DNA from: Laguncularia racemosa
Lineage: Eukaryota > Streptophyta > Magnoliopsida > Myrtales > Combretaceae
Direction of reading: 5' to 3'
NCBI GenBank assembly: GCA_037954665.1
Contig: JBBMOL010000057.1
Location: 1,364,001-1,428,000, forward strand
Length of the DNA stretch: 64,000 nucleotides
The notes below the pieces were generated by a model, which was not told where the DNA came from, made no database searches, and saw nothing but the letters and a program-made list of their open reading frames with translations. Position numbers and translations under genes: made by a program. Shown piece after piece: positions 12,785-25,524 of the stretch. The first letter of the stretch is position 1, and the number at the start of each line of letters is the position of its first letter.

Positions 12785-15039
12785 AAAGTTAGTGAAATAA
12801 AAATTAAGAACCCAAAAATACATATAAATTGGAATCTAAGAATCATTATTAGATGATTAAAAGGTAGAAACTTGAATTAGTGAATCTATAATTGAATTCT
12901 AAAGAACCTTAATTAGACAATTGACAAGGTAAAATCTTAATTAGACACTTAAGAACACGAACTTAATTTGATTATGTAAAATTGATAAACGAAACAAAGA
13001 CACTCCCTAGGAGCATAGCAAGTTCGACCACCCCTACTATTCTCTAAGCGACCACCCTTAATTCCTATCCCTTTGGTCTAGACCTGTTTTTTAAACACAA
13101 ATTTCATCAATAAATAAGCACATAACTTAGGAAAGAATTTTTATGGCCAAAAAAAAAAAAGAAAAGAAAAAAAAAACTAGGAAAGAATTTAACAATAAAC
13201 TAAAAGGTTGTTACAGATTTTAAACAAGAATTACTAAGAAATTAAGAAATAAAATAAAACAAATTAAAATATCAACTTAATAACAACTAGAAAATCAATT
13301 ATTTAATTTATTATTCAAGGAAGATTATGAAGAGAGACTTACAGGAAAGGTTTTGCAAGTAAAAAAGAGGTGATAGTTATGATATTGTTTACTTTATGTG
13401 CTTATACGATTAGAAATTGAAAATTGACAATAACTATTTGGCTATTAAATGTTGTGATGCATGTAATTAGCCTCGCCAAGATTTATGAATAGCAACCCTA
13501 AATTGGTTTTCCATGACCTTAACGGAACAAGTTCTTAGGATAATATGTTTACTAGACTCCTAAGCCACAATTATGGCTCCACAAGTAGTAGAATTGTGGT
13601 CGACTGTAACTTTTGGTTGGCATTTTAAACCACAATTTATATTACAATGTTTAGATCAAAAATAAAAATTAAAGGTGGCATGACATTGACGGTTGACTTT
13701 CACCTTCAATTGATTCAATAGATGTATTTTGAGAATAACTACTAGGACAAGAAAGAAATCAAGTAAAAGAAATGCAAATTACAAATATATCTAAAAGCTA
13801 TTGGCTATGTGCAAACAAACCTCTTGTGCTTACAAAGCATGTTTTCATCTCTCCACAAATTTTGAAAATCTGCACATATACTTCAACTTGTCACTAAAGA
13901 CAAAAAATAAATAAATAATAAATAAATAAAATTATTACTACTTATAGTCTTTAGCTATAGTTTTGGAAGTATATGCACATTATTTTCAAATGTTATAGGG
14001 AGGTAAAGTCATATTTGAGAGTTTAAAGAGTATATTCATATATAACTAATACTTTTTTAGTATGATATGTACATAGTTTTAAAAATTATGAGAAAATGAA
14101 ATCAAATTTTGTGAATTTAGAGATTTAAACACACATGATCAATTTTGGGGTTATTTTTCGTAGGATGGTTTATAATGAGAGAGAAATTGTTAAACCAATA
14201 ATATGTATTAAAAAATATTAATAGCTGTTTCACGATACTTACTAGAGGCAAATGAATACTTTTCATCTATTTCCATACTTCCGTGCATTTTCTTCTTCTT
14301 TTTTTTCTGCTGCCTTTATTTTAGTATTTCCTAAGCTGCGGTGTTGTTGAGAAAGAAAAATGGTTAATTTTCAGTAAAAGTAGGAAGGGGTATTTCCTTA
14401 TTACCAGCATAGATATAAAAATGATGTTTTATGAATTGATTCACTTGATGTTGCTCTTAGAACTTAATAATTATAAAATCTATGGATCTAGCTGAGTAAC
14501 TGGCTATTGACTAAGGTGGGAAGCAGCAGGTGCCGGGCAGTTTACACCACATTCATGTTTAGCACAAAGCGTGCTTGTCGTCGTGCCAGCTGATCCGCAA
14601 GATTGTCGTGCCCAAATCGGTCGATTTGCAGGATTTTATTGGTTTAAGTTATTAATATAAGATTAAAATTAAGTTTTTATATAAATTATTATTTTATATA
14701 TATAATTCTATTAATACATCTAAATGTAATTAAAATTTTCTATATAAAACCACTATTTAAGAAGTTATACCATAATTTATATAAAAATTTTACTTAGAGA
14801 TCATTTTTGGTTGCATACTCATATTGTATGGTCCATTGTATAGACATGTCTATCCAGGCACCCATGAAACTGTTACAAGTAAATTGCGGTACGGTATTTG
14901 TGCTCGTAATGTTTGCATGCGATAAAGAGCAATACTTAAAAAAATATGATGCTAATGCTTTTCAAATTAATAATTAAAATCCATAAAAACATATGATCCA
15001 TTCATACAGCAATTAAATATCGATTCTAATCACAAGGGT
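12785..15039. other. Intergenic AT-rich DNA
   Basis: No gene recognised. It holds a foldback element at about 13795-14055 (listed separately), an (AAAT)n-rich stretch near 13905-13932 and a weaker AT-rich inverted repeat at about 14665-14800. The remainder shows nothing I can name. Confidence 0.5.
13795..14055. mobile_element. Probable foldback MITE
   Basis: The left part (13860..13895, TTTGAAAATCTGCACATATAC and following) pairs with the reverse complement of 13945..14000, and pairing extends outward with mismatches to about 13800 and 14050. The centre is an (AAAT)-rich loop. No ORF and no clear target duplication were found, so the ends are approximate. Confidence 0.5.
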
Positions 15040-15450
15040 TGATGCGGAGCAAAAACCACGAAATAATTCAAGATAGAGCACTCGTGTAAGAAAGAGAGTG
15101 GAGAAGTGGGGAGGCTTGCATGGTGGCCAATACGGCCATGTCAAGGGGTATGTTGATGGACACACCAGCTAGCATGCTCGTGCAAGTGGATCTGCCAAGG
15201 TGTCCAAGAGCGAAATGCCACAGAACACGACACAAGCTTCTACACACCCATATCGAAGACCTTATTGATCTATGTTTTAGGGGTTTTATAGTATTCTTTT
15301 AGTTTTTAATTCATCTTATCATATCTTATCTCATATTTTATGAAATAGAACAGTTTTGAGACATCTCTTAAGGAGAGTTTGTTACTTTTCTTTAGTTTTT
15401 TGAGATTAATCGTCGATTGATCGTGTGTTTCACGCTATCTCACTGCATCA
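15040..15450 (+). repeat. 5' LTR of the truncated gypsy element
   Basis: It starts TGATGCGG and ends GCATCA, followed by GTTGGTATCTAAG, a mutated form of the usual TGGTATCAGAGC primer site. The start resembles the reverse-complemented LTR ends of the 30279..36054 element (TGATGC). There is no partner LTR in the window, so the boundaries rest on this resemblance and on the primer site. Confidence 0.7.
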
Positions 15451-15481
15451 GTTGGTATCTAAGTGGGAAATTCTTGCCACA

Positions 15482-16593
15482 ATGTCAGAAGACGAAAATT
15501 TAGTAGGTGGTCACATTCTAGACGTTACTCAAGATGTGGAAGCACTACGAATCGAGGTGCAGGATCAAAGGGTGGCGTTGAATAACATGGATCAGAGATT
15601 ATGGCGTTTAAAACAATGCTTTAAATGGGATTCAAAGACAACAAAGACAAAAACGGTGGTGGGATGTGACCTAGGGCAAAGCATGCGTGTAGCGATCTTG
15701 TTGTTAGACCTATAGCTACAAATCATGGATTACAAATATATGATGATGATTCGAAGGAGGAAGACCAAGTGTTATTTAGGGAAAAACGGCCATGTAAGAG
15801 GGGTGGTGATGGTGGCAAATACAAGAGAAACAATGGTAGGTTCAACTTTAGAGACGGCGAGGAATTTAAGCTGAAGGTCGACATTCCCAACTTTAACAAT
15901 AATTTAAATATGGAACATTTTATTGATTGGATTGGTGAAATAGATAGATTCTTTAAATATATGGAAATTCTTGAGGAAAGAGGAGTGAAATTAGTAGCCT
16001 GTAGACTGAAAGGGGGTGCTTCAACCTAGTGGGAGAGGCTCCAAAGTAGGCGGTATCGTGAGGGTAAACAGCTTGTGATGACATGATATAAAATGAAGCA
16101 ATTTCTCCAACAAGACTTCTTACCTCCCGATTATAAGCAAATCCTTTTTCAGCAGTATCAGAGATATCGCCAAAGGTAGAAGACTGTGCATTAGTATACT
16201 GCGAAATTCATGCAATTAACAACGAGGAATGACTTGAGGGAGAGTGAGAGTTAATAGGTGGTCAAATATTTAGATGGTTTGAAACTACATATTAAGGTCA
16301 AATTTGGGGTACATATTCATCATACGTTGAATGAGGCTAAAAATATAGCTCTTAGGGCTAAGTGGATGTTGTAGGAGAAGAATAGTAGATTTGATGTTAG
16401 TAATAGTAGATTCGGGCTAAGAGTGAATAAACCCGCGGTTCAAAAGAATAAGACTACCTTAAAGATGCAAAGAGAAGTTAGTGATAACAAAGAAGAGAAA
16501 ATAACAGGCAAGAAACTAGCTAAGACAAAAGTTACACAAAGGCAGAACAACCCTTATGCAAAGCTCATATTAAGGAAGTGCTATCGTTGTAAT
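15482..16593 (+). pseudogene. Gypsy Gag, broken
   Basis: The start is the ATG at 15482 after the LTR and primer site. The frame-corrected protein has an acidic N-terminus, then the retrotransposon Gag domain (15860-16200; features such as FIDWIGEIDRFF and the WERL helix region after a stop), then a basic linker leading to the start of a CCHC zinc knuckle (CYRC, ~16580-16590). Several in-frame stops and frame changes interrupt it, for example after about residue 96 and near 16027. The knuckle is cut by the insertion that begins at 16594 and resumes after 18027. The nearest relative in the window is the Gag of the minus-strand gypsy element. Confidence 0.82.
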
Positions 16594-18022
16594 TGATAGA
16601 TGATTAATAGAATATATTTATAAACAAGATTTTTAATGAATTCATTAAAATTATAAGAATTTTAAAGAAATATACTATCTAATTGAATAATATTTTAATT
16701 TCAGGATTAATGTAATCTTTAATCAATAAGGGAAGACAATGAGTCAAGTTTCACTTGATTCAAAGTTAAAATGAAGAAATTTTGTGCATTTGAAGATCAA
16801 CACAATTAAGTAGCATGGTCATGTTGATTTTAAAGAAAAATCAGAATGATACATGAAGAAACAACACGACCATGTTAATAATCGTGTAACTTTCGAAGCA
16901 ATACAAGCCAAACATGACCATGTTGAATTAAGTGCAACACAGCCTAACAACATGACCGTGTTGGGGTCGTATTGGCCGTATCTTCCCCAGATCTGGATAC
17001 GTTTGAAAGATTTAAGTTAAACACGACCTAACACATGACTGTGCTAAAGGGTCATGTTGAGTTGATAGCTATGTAATATAAATACTAGATATAAAACCTA
17101 AACGAAAGGAAGAAGAAAGAGAGAGAGCTTTGACAGAAAAAAGGAGAGAGTTTTTAAGTAGACGAAGAGAAGAACTCCTTGAAGTTAAAGAATATTGAAG
17201 ATCAAATCATATACTTCAAAAGTGCAAGAACATATTTCTACAAAGGTTTTTCTTTCCATTATGAGTTATTTTGATTTTATTGTCAGATTTTATCTCATAA
17301 TAATAGCTTAATTTCTTCTAGTATCTAGATTTGTGAACTCTAGAATTATTATGTGATTTTATTTCAGTTATTATTCAATGGAGTTTTTATTGTCTTAATT
17401 CAATTATGCATATTGTTCATTGTATGACTTTGATATTTCTAGAGTATCAATTTTTTTTTTAATTATCGATATTATATGAGTAGATTGAGAAATCACTTGT
17501 ACAATTAGATCTAACATAATTGAAAAGAGTTTCATGCAAACCTAGAAATAAGATAATATAAATCTTTCAAATTATGGTCAAACCTAATTAAGGAATTCAA
17601 AGATCAATAATGCAATTTTAGCAATTTTAATTAAAGACAAATCTTGATTAATCAACCTAAGATTAAAATTAATAATCTTAAAAAAGATATTAATTTGATT
17701 ACAGAATTCTTATGGTTAAGAAAATAAAACATGAAATTGAAATTAATTCTAATAAGTTATATATGATTCTATGGGGAAATTAAATCTAGATACATATCCT
17801 TACGATATTAACTCAAACTCTTTGGTACATCTACTTTCTTTCCATTACTTTAATCATTATTAGCTAAACAATTAGAATTTCTTAGTTGATTAATACATTT
17901 TAATATGATAATTAAATAATAAAGTCCTAGTTAATATTAGTAATTGTAGTCTATATGAGATGACATTCGTAATTAATTCACTATATTACATTAATCGATA
18001 TGTGCACTTACTTATTCTATCA
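16594..18022 (+). mobile_element. Probable solo LTR inserted in the gypsy Gag zinc knuckle
   Basis: 1429 bp with TGATAGA...TCTATCA ends. The flanks are GTAAT (16589..16593) and ATAAT (18023..18027), a 5-bp duplication with one mismatch. Removing the insert restores continuity of the host Gag reading. The interior has no coding frame. It has a TATA-like TATAAATA at about 17077 followed by a purine-rich stretch, and repeated CATGACC/CATGGTC words at 16815-17055. These fit an LTR promoter. An alternative reading as a DNA transposon with TTGATAGA ends and a TAA duplication cannot be excluded. Confidence 0.65.
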
Positions 18023-18027
18023 ATAAT

Positions 18028-18835
18028 CAACCAAGACATCAATCTAATGAGTATCCTAATAGAAAGGGGTTAACTTAATAGAGAGAGATGAAGAGGATGG
18101 AATTTGTTGTGAGCCTGATAGAGGTGATGAGTATTATTAGGATGAAGATGAATATGATGAGTAGGCTTAAGTAATTAAGAAGTTGACGCTGACACCGAAG
18201 CAAGAAGATAAAACTCAGCAGCATCAATTGTTCCATACTAGATGCACAATTGATGGAAAAATCCTTGAATTGATAGTAGACAACGGTAGTTGTGAGAATA
18301 TCATAGGTAAGGAGGCTACACAAATGTTACAGTTACTAATAAAGAAACATCTTAACCCATATATCATTGGATGGATCAAGGCAATAGAGAAGATTGAGAG
18401 TAAAAAGCACTACAAAGTACCTTTTTTCATTGGTAGTTACCAAGATGAGGCTTATTGTGATATAATGGATATGGATGCTTATCACTTACTGTTCGGTAGA
18501 TCTTGATAGTATGATGTCAATGCCCAGCATGCAGATGGGAATAATGTATACAGGTTAGAAAAAGGATGGAGTGAAATTTATTCTCACCTTTGAAATTAGG
18601 AAATGGTGCTAAACTTTCTAAGATTGAAGGGTATTCATTCCTCATAATCAAGTAGCTGAAAAAGGAGACGGATGATCTTATAAGGAAGTCCATTATAAGG
18701 AAATCCAAAACTGTACATACACTAAATCTAAGGCAAGTACTAACAGCAGAGGTGTGAAAAAAGATAAGGCAAACAGATGTCAAGGACAAAGTAAATCATG
18801 CTTCCTACCGGTAACACAACCTTTGAGTATAATTT
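18028..18835 (+). pseudogene. Gypsy Gag C-terminus and protease, broken
   Basis: This continues the Gag frame after the insertion: remainder of the zinc knuckle, an acidic linker, then a retroviral-type aspartic protease domain. The open block is 18183..18506 and contains LIVDNGSCENIIG, which corresponds to LIVDSGSCENIIG in the minus-strand gypsy copy. The catalytic D-S-G is therefore D-N-G here. Downstream the similarity continues through stops and frame changes to about 18800 and stops before RT. Confidence 0.82.
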
Positions 18836-21800
18836 TTAGATAGGTTTTAAGGCACCAAAAGTAGACTGTCATGAACGTTGATAAAGCATTGTGTAAAATA
18901 TTCTCCAGAAAACATCAAAAAAGACCCTTGGGCTGATGGATAGGGCCAACTAAAAAGTTCTTGGCCTACGTACCCACCGAGCCTGGTCGACTCAGGCACC
19001 AACGAGTATTGAGTCCAATAAGCACGACCTGATGTCAAGTGAGCATTGGAGCCTCTTGGACTTTAAACCAATGATACCTACTTAGATCATGTTTGGAACT
19101 CGCTTTCTTTATATTATAGGTTCCAAATTATATAGTAATTTCTCTATATATGCCGGACAGCTGAACCCAATATATATAATATTGCCAATAGATATGATTT
19201 AGTCTGATAAATATAATAAATATTCAATCAAATTAGAATAATTTATTACCTATTATTTCGGGAAAATAGATGGTTGGATAGTTAACTCTGTTTCAAATCT
19301 CTAATTTAAATTAGCACTATGTCATTATTTTGTATTTCTATTGATACTCTTTACTTTTATATTTGTATATTATACCTTTAAGAAAAAAAAAAAAAGCCAT
19401 CTTAGCCTTATGGCCATCATAATGCCAATCCTAAGAATATATTTATTCGATAATACATATTATACATATATATACGTGACAATTCCTTTTTAGATAAATT
19501 ATACATTATCATTACCATATTATGACTGGTATTTATATTTTATATGTACATACACATACAGATATTATCTAATGAATCTTTTCCAGTCAATGCCTTCGTG
19601 AACTGATGTAGTCTAGACCATGAACATAGAATCTAAATCCCTCTAATGCCCAAAAGAAATCTTGTATTTATTTGAAAAATTAATTGACAGGTTCATCCAT
19701 GTAGTAGGGTTTTTTAACATATGTGTATATGGAGACATAAAGTTTCTTTTTTTAATCGCTTAACTTTACATTAATATTTAAAAAATGAGAAAGGAGTAAT
19801 GTTACCCATTCCGCACTAAGGTAAGAATAGCTTTCAGACCACGAGTCATATGACAAATAAATATAATTTTCATAACAAGCCAAGACCTTTTATCAGAAAG
19901 CAAGTATCATGCTCCAAAATGAAAACATGAATGATCAACGAAACAATGACAATCACAACAAGCCAACCAACATGCTAAACCGTTGGCTTGTATTAGACAA
20001 GGGTGTCACTTAGTTTATATTAGTTTTAAATGTGATTTTCACTTTTTGAGCCTCAATTCAATTGTTTAGTCTTCAAGTAAATTTCAGGAAGGTCATGTTT
20101 GATTTTTTACCGCAAGAAGTCAAATTTCTTATAGTATCAATCAGTTACAAAAACGTGAAAAAAAAAGAAAAAAAAAACAATCTTCGTAAATTTTAATGAA
20201 TTTGTTGATAACCCATTTTTCACCTTATTGTTGTTTCACTTGTAAATAATAAAAGGAAGGTAAAAGATAAAGAAAAAAGTCAAGCTGCTCTACATAAAAA
20301 AGGACAACATCGAAATGATTATCAGATTTTTAGGTGTCTTATTATATTAAAATTTGAAATTATTAAGTATGCAACAAGTTAAATTTTTGTTTATTAAATT
20401 TACTATTTCTTTTAGTGAAACCAAGTTATAACTTCGGCCTCATGCTGGCCCCATTAGGTTTGTGATATATTTTAAATTTTTTATTTGATTTATGTAATAC
20501 ATTGATGTTCGAACTCAATACATGAATTTAAATATTGATAATGAATTTTAATGACACATTTAGTACGTAAAAATATTCGAAATAGAACAATTTAGAGTGG
20601 ACTAAAATGATTGGAATGAAATCACAATTATTCCTTTAAAATTTAAAAATAAAAATTTAAAATAATCGAAATAAAATCATAATTACCTATTTAAAGTTAA
20701 AAAAAAATCTACTTAAAAGTTGAATAATAATTTTAAAAAATCATAACTTTATCTTTCAAATTCACACCTAAAAAAAAATAAAACCTAAAATTACGATTCT
20801 GTATTCTGCATACTAAATATATTATAAAATATTTATTCATATTATGATGTAATCTTTTTGCTCGTAATTGATTGACACGTATAAAGCAGTCCTTGACGTT
20901 GCATTATGAACTGGAAGTAAAGGCAAAGCATTTACCTCGAAAAAAAAAAAAAAGAATCAATAAAGGCAAAGCAAAAGAAAACGATTATGTCCACTTCAAT
21001 TTGTTCTATTTGCATCCACATAATCTGCCTCTTCCCTTCTTCGCAGGCCATGATATTATTATGAAGGTTAAAAGAAAAAGTATGGATCACCTTTGAAAAG
21101 TATGCACACACTAGTCACTACTGATATGGATCTGAATGGTCCGATGTGAAAATACGCAATTGGGTGCCCAGATTTAAAGCAAAAGATACCAAAGCAGGTT
21201 TAGGAATGTCAAATGGAATTGTTCTCTGTTTTTATTATTCTTTTTTTTTAATTTTTAGCCATTGACTTGCATGTTTTCTTGGTGATAAGATTAGGATGCT
21301 ACAGCTTACATGCAACTATTCTTTATAAAATACAAATAAAATTGTGTTGTCAAGGTCATCAAATGGGCACTATTGTGTAGAATCCAATTAGGATTGAACC
21401 AATTTCCTACAAGCCAAGACGTTCTTTTCCACATGGGCTCAATATACAATGATCTATTATTTAAACTCTATAGAGACATAAGACATCGGTAATCATAAAT
21501 TTCTCTTTTCCAACTAGTTATAGTATAACTCAAGAGGAGGAACCAATTCTACTTCGTCCTTATAGAAAAGTAATAATCATGATATAGGGGATGAAGATTT
21601 TTAACAAAGATAAATTAATAATAATCCTTATAGAAAAGTAATAATCATGCTATTGGGGATGAAGATTTTTAACAAAGATAAATTAAATAATAAGTTATAA
21701 AGCGAATAGCAAATATACCTCTTATGTTTTTTCAAATGTGCTTAGTCATCTATGTTTGAAACCTAGCTATTAGATATCCAAATCTTAATGAAAAATGTAT

Positions 21801-22030
21801 TCATAAATCTCTATATGATAATTTTTCTTTTGAAAAAATAATAACAGTAGATATATATAACATTAACTATAATAAAATATTCAAAAACTAAGAAATAAGA
21901 AAAAGGGTAAATCTAATTCTATGTAATTTTAAATTTTTGTAATTCTCATTTTTGTTTTTCACTAAGGGTAAAATAGTTAAATAAAGGTTTAAAAGCACCT
22001 TTTTTTTTATTTAAGTTTTATGTATCACCA
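18836..22030. other. Intergenic AT-rich DNA
   Basis: No gene recognised. The block at 18850-19070 is less AT-rich than its surroundings but codes for nothing I know. A two-copy tandem repeat lies at 21558..21693. The plastid-derived block begins at the right edge. Confidence 0.5.
21558..21693. repeat. 68-bp direct tandem repeat, two copies
   Basis: CCTTATAGAAAAGTAATAAT begins at 21558 and again at 21626. The two 68-bp units differ at only a few positions, so the duplication is fairly recent. Confidence 0.85.
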
Positions 22031-22039
22031 TTATGTATA

Positions 22040-23546
22040 AATAAAAAAGAAGAGATTCCTTATAATTACAATATAGATAAACAAAAATTATTTCATATAC
22101 CAGGAAGTATGATCCCTATCCCTAATTATCTAGGAGAAAATGATATTCTGAATCTTGAAAAATTTCCAGATAGAAAATTTTTTGATTGGAGAATTTTCCA
22201 TTTTTATCTTAGAAATAAAGTAGATATTGAGTCTTGGATCGATATCGCTACTCATAGTAAAAAAAATACTAACAATGGGATTAATAATTATCAACTAATT
22301 GATAAAAAAGGCCTTTTTTATCTTTCAATTTCTAAAGATCACAAAATCAATCCATCCAATCAAAAAAAAAAAAACCTTTTTGATTGGATGGGAATGAATG
22401 AAGAAATACTAAGTCTTCCCATATCAAATATGAAACTTTGGTTCTTCCCAGAATTTGTACTACTTTTTAATACATATAAAATTAAACCGTGGATCATACC
22501 AATCAAATTACTTCTTTTTCATTTTAATAGAAATGAAAATTTTAGTGAAAATAAAAACATCACTAGAAAGAAAAAGGGAGATCTTCTTCTATTATCGAAT
22601 GATAAAAAATCTATTGAATTAGAAAATCGAAATTACGAAGAAAAAGAATCTACAGGCCAAGAGAATCTTGAATCAGATGCACAAAACCAAGGCAATCTTG
22701 GATCAGTTCTCTCAAACCAAGAAAAAGATATTGAAGAAGATTATGCGAGCCGAAATAGAGATATAAGAAAACGTCGAAAGAAAAAACAATACAACAGCAA
22801 CACGGAAGCAGAGCTTGATTTCTTCCTAAAAAGATATTTACGTTTTCAATTAAGATGGGATGATTCTTTCAATCAAAAAATAATCAATAATATCAAAGTA
22901 TATTGTCTCCTGCTTAGACTGATAAATCCAAGAGAAATTGCTATATCCTCTATTCAAAGGGGAGAGATGAGTTTAGATATTCTGATGATTCAAAAGGATT
23001 TAACTCTTAACGAATTGATAAAAAAAGGAATATTAATTATCGAACCAGTTCGTTTGTCGATAAAAAATGATGGGCAATTTATTATGTATCAAACTATAAA
23101 TATTTCATTAGTTCATAAGAATAAGTCCCTAATTAATCAAAGATACCGAGAAAGAAAGTATGTTGATAAGAACCCTTTTGAGAAATCCCTTATAAAACAT
23201 CAAAGAATGATTGAAAATCGAAACAAAAATGATTATGATTTGTTTGTTCCTGAAACAATTTTATCCACTAAACGGCGTAGAGAATTAAGAATTCTAATTT
23301 GTTTCAATTCACGGACTCGAAATGTTATGTGCAATAACGTCAAAAACAAAAAATGGGGTAAAATCTTGTATAAAAGTAAACGTTTTAATAAAGATAAAAA
23401 AAATAATTAAATTAAAGTTCTTTCTTTGGCCGAATTATCGATTAGAAGATTTAGCTTGTATGAATCGATATTGGTTTGATACCAATAATGGAAGCCGTTT
23501 CAGTATGGTAAGGATACATATGTATCCGCGATTTCAAATTCATTAA
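22040..23546 (+). pseudogene. ycf1: ycf1 3' fragment (plastid TIC214), nuclear copy
   Basis: In plastids ycf1 encodes a very large protein (TIC214) of the inner-envelope translocon. Only about the last 500 codons are here, including the PNYLGENDILNLEKFPDRK segment and a Lys-rich C-terminal part. The frame is open from before 22109 to 23410. A length change in the A-run at about 23395-23405 then shifts the frame, and the conserved C-terminus (WPNYRLEDLACMNRYWFDT to the end at 23546) continues in the next frame. The gene lacks its transmembrane N-terminus and any nuclear targeting sequence, so it is non-functional. Confidence 0.92.
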
Positions 23547-23962
23547 TGATATGTTTTTACATTATCTCACAGACTCCCATATTGGATATATCAAAGAAAG
23601 AGATGCACACATTCCATTCTGATACATGAATACTATACTAATAGACTCGATGTCTCAATATCCATTAGATTTATAAATGAATCAAAAATCGATTTATAAA
23701 TGAATTAAAAAATTCTTCTTTGTTTTTTTATTTTATTAAAGTTAGTTCAAATTTTATTTTATTTTGGAAGTGTAGAAATATATCATCCTTTCATATTCCT
23801 ATCCAAAAAATAAATTGAATTAATTCATTTTATTTGATAAAATTTTGATAATTAAAGAAATTAAGATTTTTGTGTATACCAAACTGTCATTATTCTTACT
23901 GATCGGTAAAATTTATTTCTTTTTTTTTATTATTAAAAAAAGAGGATAGAAGATTTCGTTTT

Positions 23963-24244
23963 ATGATAAAAAATTCATTCATTTCAGTTATTTCACAAGA
24001 AGAGAAAAAAGAAAACAGGGGGTCTATTGAATTTCAAATAGTTAGTTTCACCAATAAGATACGAAGACTTACTTCCCATTTGGAATTTCACAGAAAAGAC
24101 TATTTATCTCAAAGAGGTCTACGGAAAATCCCGGGAAAATGCCAACGGCTGCTGTCTTATTTTTCAAAGAAAAATAGAGTCTGTTATAAAGAATTAATTA
24201 GTCAACTGGATATTCGGGAATCAAAAACTCGTTTAAAGAAGTAA
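23963..24244 (+). pseudogene. rps15: rps15 (plastid ribosomal protein S15), nuclear copy
   Basis: A 93-codon frame matches plastid ribosomal protein S15, which is normally about 90 residues. The reading is intact except that the usual stop after the ESKTR end is lost, adding three residues. Changes at normally conserved positions are visible in the GLRKIPGKCQRLLSYFSKK segment (compare the usual GLRKILGKRQRLLSYLSKK). There is no transit peptide and the neighbours are other plastid relics, so expression as a useful protein is very unlikely. Confidence 0.9.
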
Positions 24245-24341
24245 CTTGAATTATTTGATTTATTAGATCTTGAATCTTAAATTTTGATGAACTTCTGTTT
24301 GTTTTCAGCAATTTATGAAAGAATGAATCGAGGAATAACCT

Positions 24342-25523
24342 ATGAATGGAACAACTACAAGAAAAGACCTCATGATGGTCAATATGGGACCTCACCACCC
24401 ATCAATGCATGGTGTTCTTCGCCTCGTCCTTACTTTAGACGGTGAGAATGTTATTGATTATGAGCCAATATTGGGTTATTTACACAGAGGGATGGAAAAA
24501 ATTGCGGAAAACCGAACAGTTATACAATATCTGCCTTATGTAACACGTTGGGACTATTTAGCTACTATGTTCACAGAGGCAATAACTATAAATGGTCCAG
24601 AACAGTTGGGAAATATTCAAGTACCTAAAAGAGCCAGTTATATCAGAGTAATTATGTTAGAGTTGAGTCGTATAGCTTCTCATCTATTATAGCTTGGCCC
24701 TTTTATGGCAGATATTGGTGCACAAACTCCTTTTTTCTATATTTTCAGAGAAAGAGAATTAGTATATGATCTATTCGAAGCTGCCACCGGTATGAGAATG
24801 ATGCATAATTATTTTCGTATCGGAGGAGTCACGGCCGATCTACCTCATGGATGGCTAGATAAGTGTTTGGATTTCTGTTATTATTTTTTAACAGCGGTTT
24901 CTGAATATCAAAACCTTATTACACGAAATCCTATTTTTTTAGAACGAGTTGAGGGAGTGGGCATTATTAGCGGAGAAGAAGCAAAAAATTGGGGTTTATC
25001 AGGACCAATGCTACGAGCTTCCGGAATACAATGGGATCTTCGTAAAGTTGATCATTATGAATGTTACGACGAATTTGATTGGGAAATCCAGTGGCAAAAA
25101 GAGGGGGATTCATTAGCTCGTTATTTAGTCCGAATCAGTGAAATGACGGAATCTATAAAAATTATTCAACAGGCTCTAGAAGGAATTCCGGGCGGTCCCT
25201 ATGAGAATTTAGAAATCCGATCCTTTGATAGAGAAAAGGATCCAGAATGGAATGATTTTGAATATCGATTCATTAGTAAAAAACCGTCTCCCACTTTTGA
25301 ATTGTCGAAGCAAGAACTTTATGTAAGAGTTGAAGCCCCAAAAGGGGAATTGGGAATTTTTTTAATAGGAGATCAGAGCGGTTTTCCGTGGAGATGGAAA
25401 ATTCGACCACCTGGCTTTATCAATTTGCAAATTCTTCCCCAGTTAGTTAAAAGAATGAAATTGGCTGATATTATGACGATACTAGGTAGCATAGATATCA
25501 TTATGGGAGAAGTTGATCGTTGA
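24342..25523 (+). pseudogene. ndhH: ndhH (plastid NDH complex subunit H), nuclear copy
   Basis: The plastid gene encodes the 49-kDa-type subunit of the thylakoid NDH complex, usually 393 residues. This copy spans the full length from MNGTTTRKDLMMVNMGPHH to the end IIMGEVDR. A TAG at 24690..24692 replaces the Trp of the HLLWLGPFMAD segment, cutting it into two open blocks (24342..24692 and 24705..25523). Other changes at conserved sites include GIISGEEAKNW for the usual GIIGGEEAINW. The stop codon overlaps the ndhA start region as in plastids. Confidence 0.95.
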
Positions 25524-25524
25524 A

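Larger units (their letters stand above)
15040..18835 (+). mobile_element. 3'-truncated Ty3/gypsy element with a nested insertion
   Basis: The element has a 5' LTR (15040..15450), a degenerate iMet primer site just after it, gag (from 15482) and the protease region (18180-18510). It shows clear amino-acid similarity to the 30279..36054 element throughout Gag and protease. Similarity fades after about 18800; no RT, integrase or 3' LTR follows. A 1429-bp insertion at 16594..18022 splits it. The 3' boundary is approximate. Confidence 0.8.

Noticed and set aside
16594..18022. Reading the nested insert as a PIF/Harbinger element with TTGATAGA ends and TAA duplication
   Set aside because: The alternative fits the flanks, but the length, TG...CA ends, promoter-like centre and lack of transposase favour a solo LTR. 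Not fully excluded.
23963..24244. rps15 as a working nuclear gene
   Set aside because: It has plastid neighbours in plastid order, no transit peptide, conserved-site changes and a lost stop codon, so it is a plastid relic.
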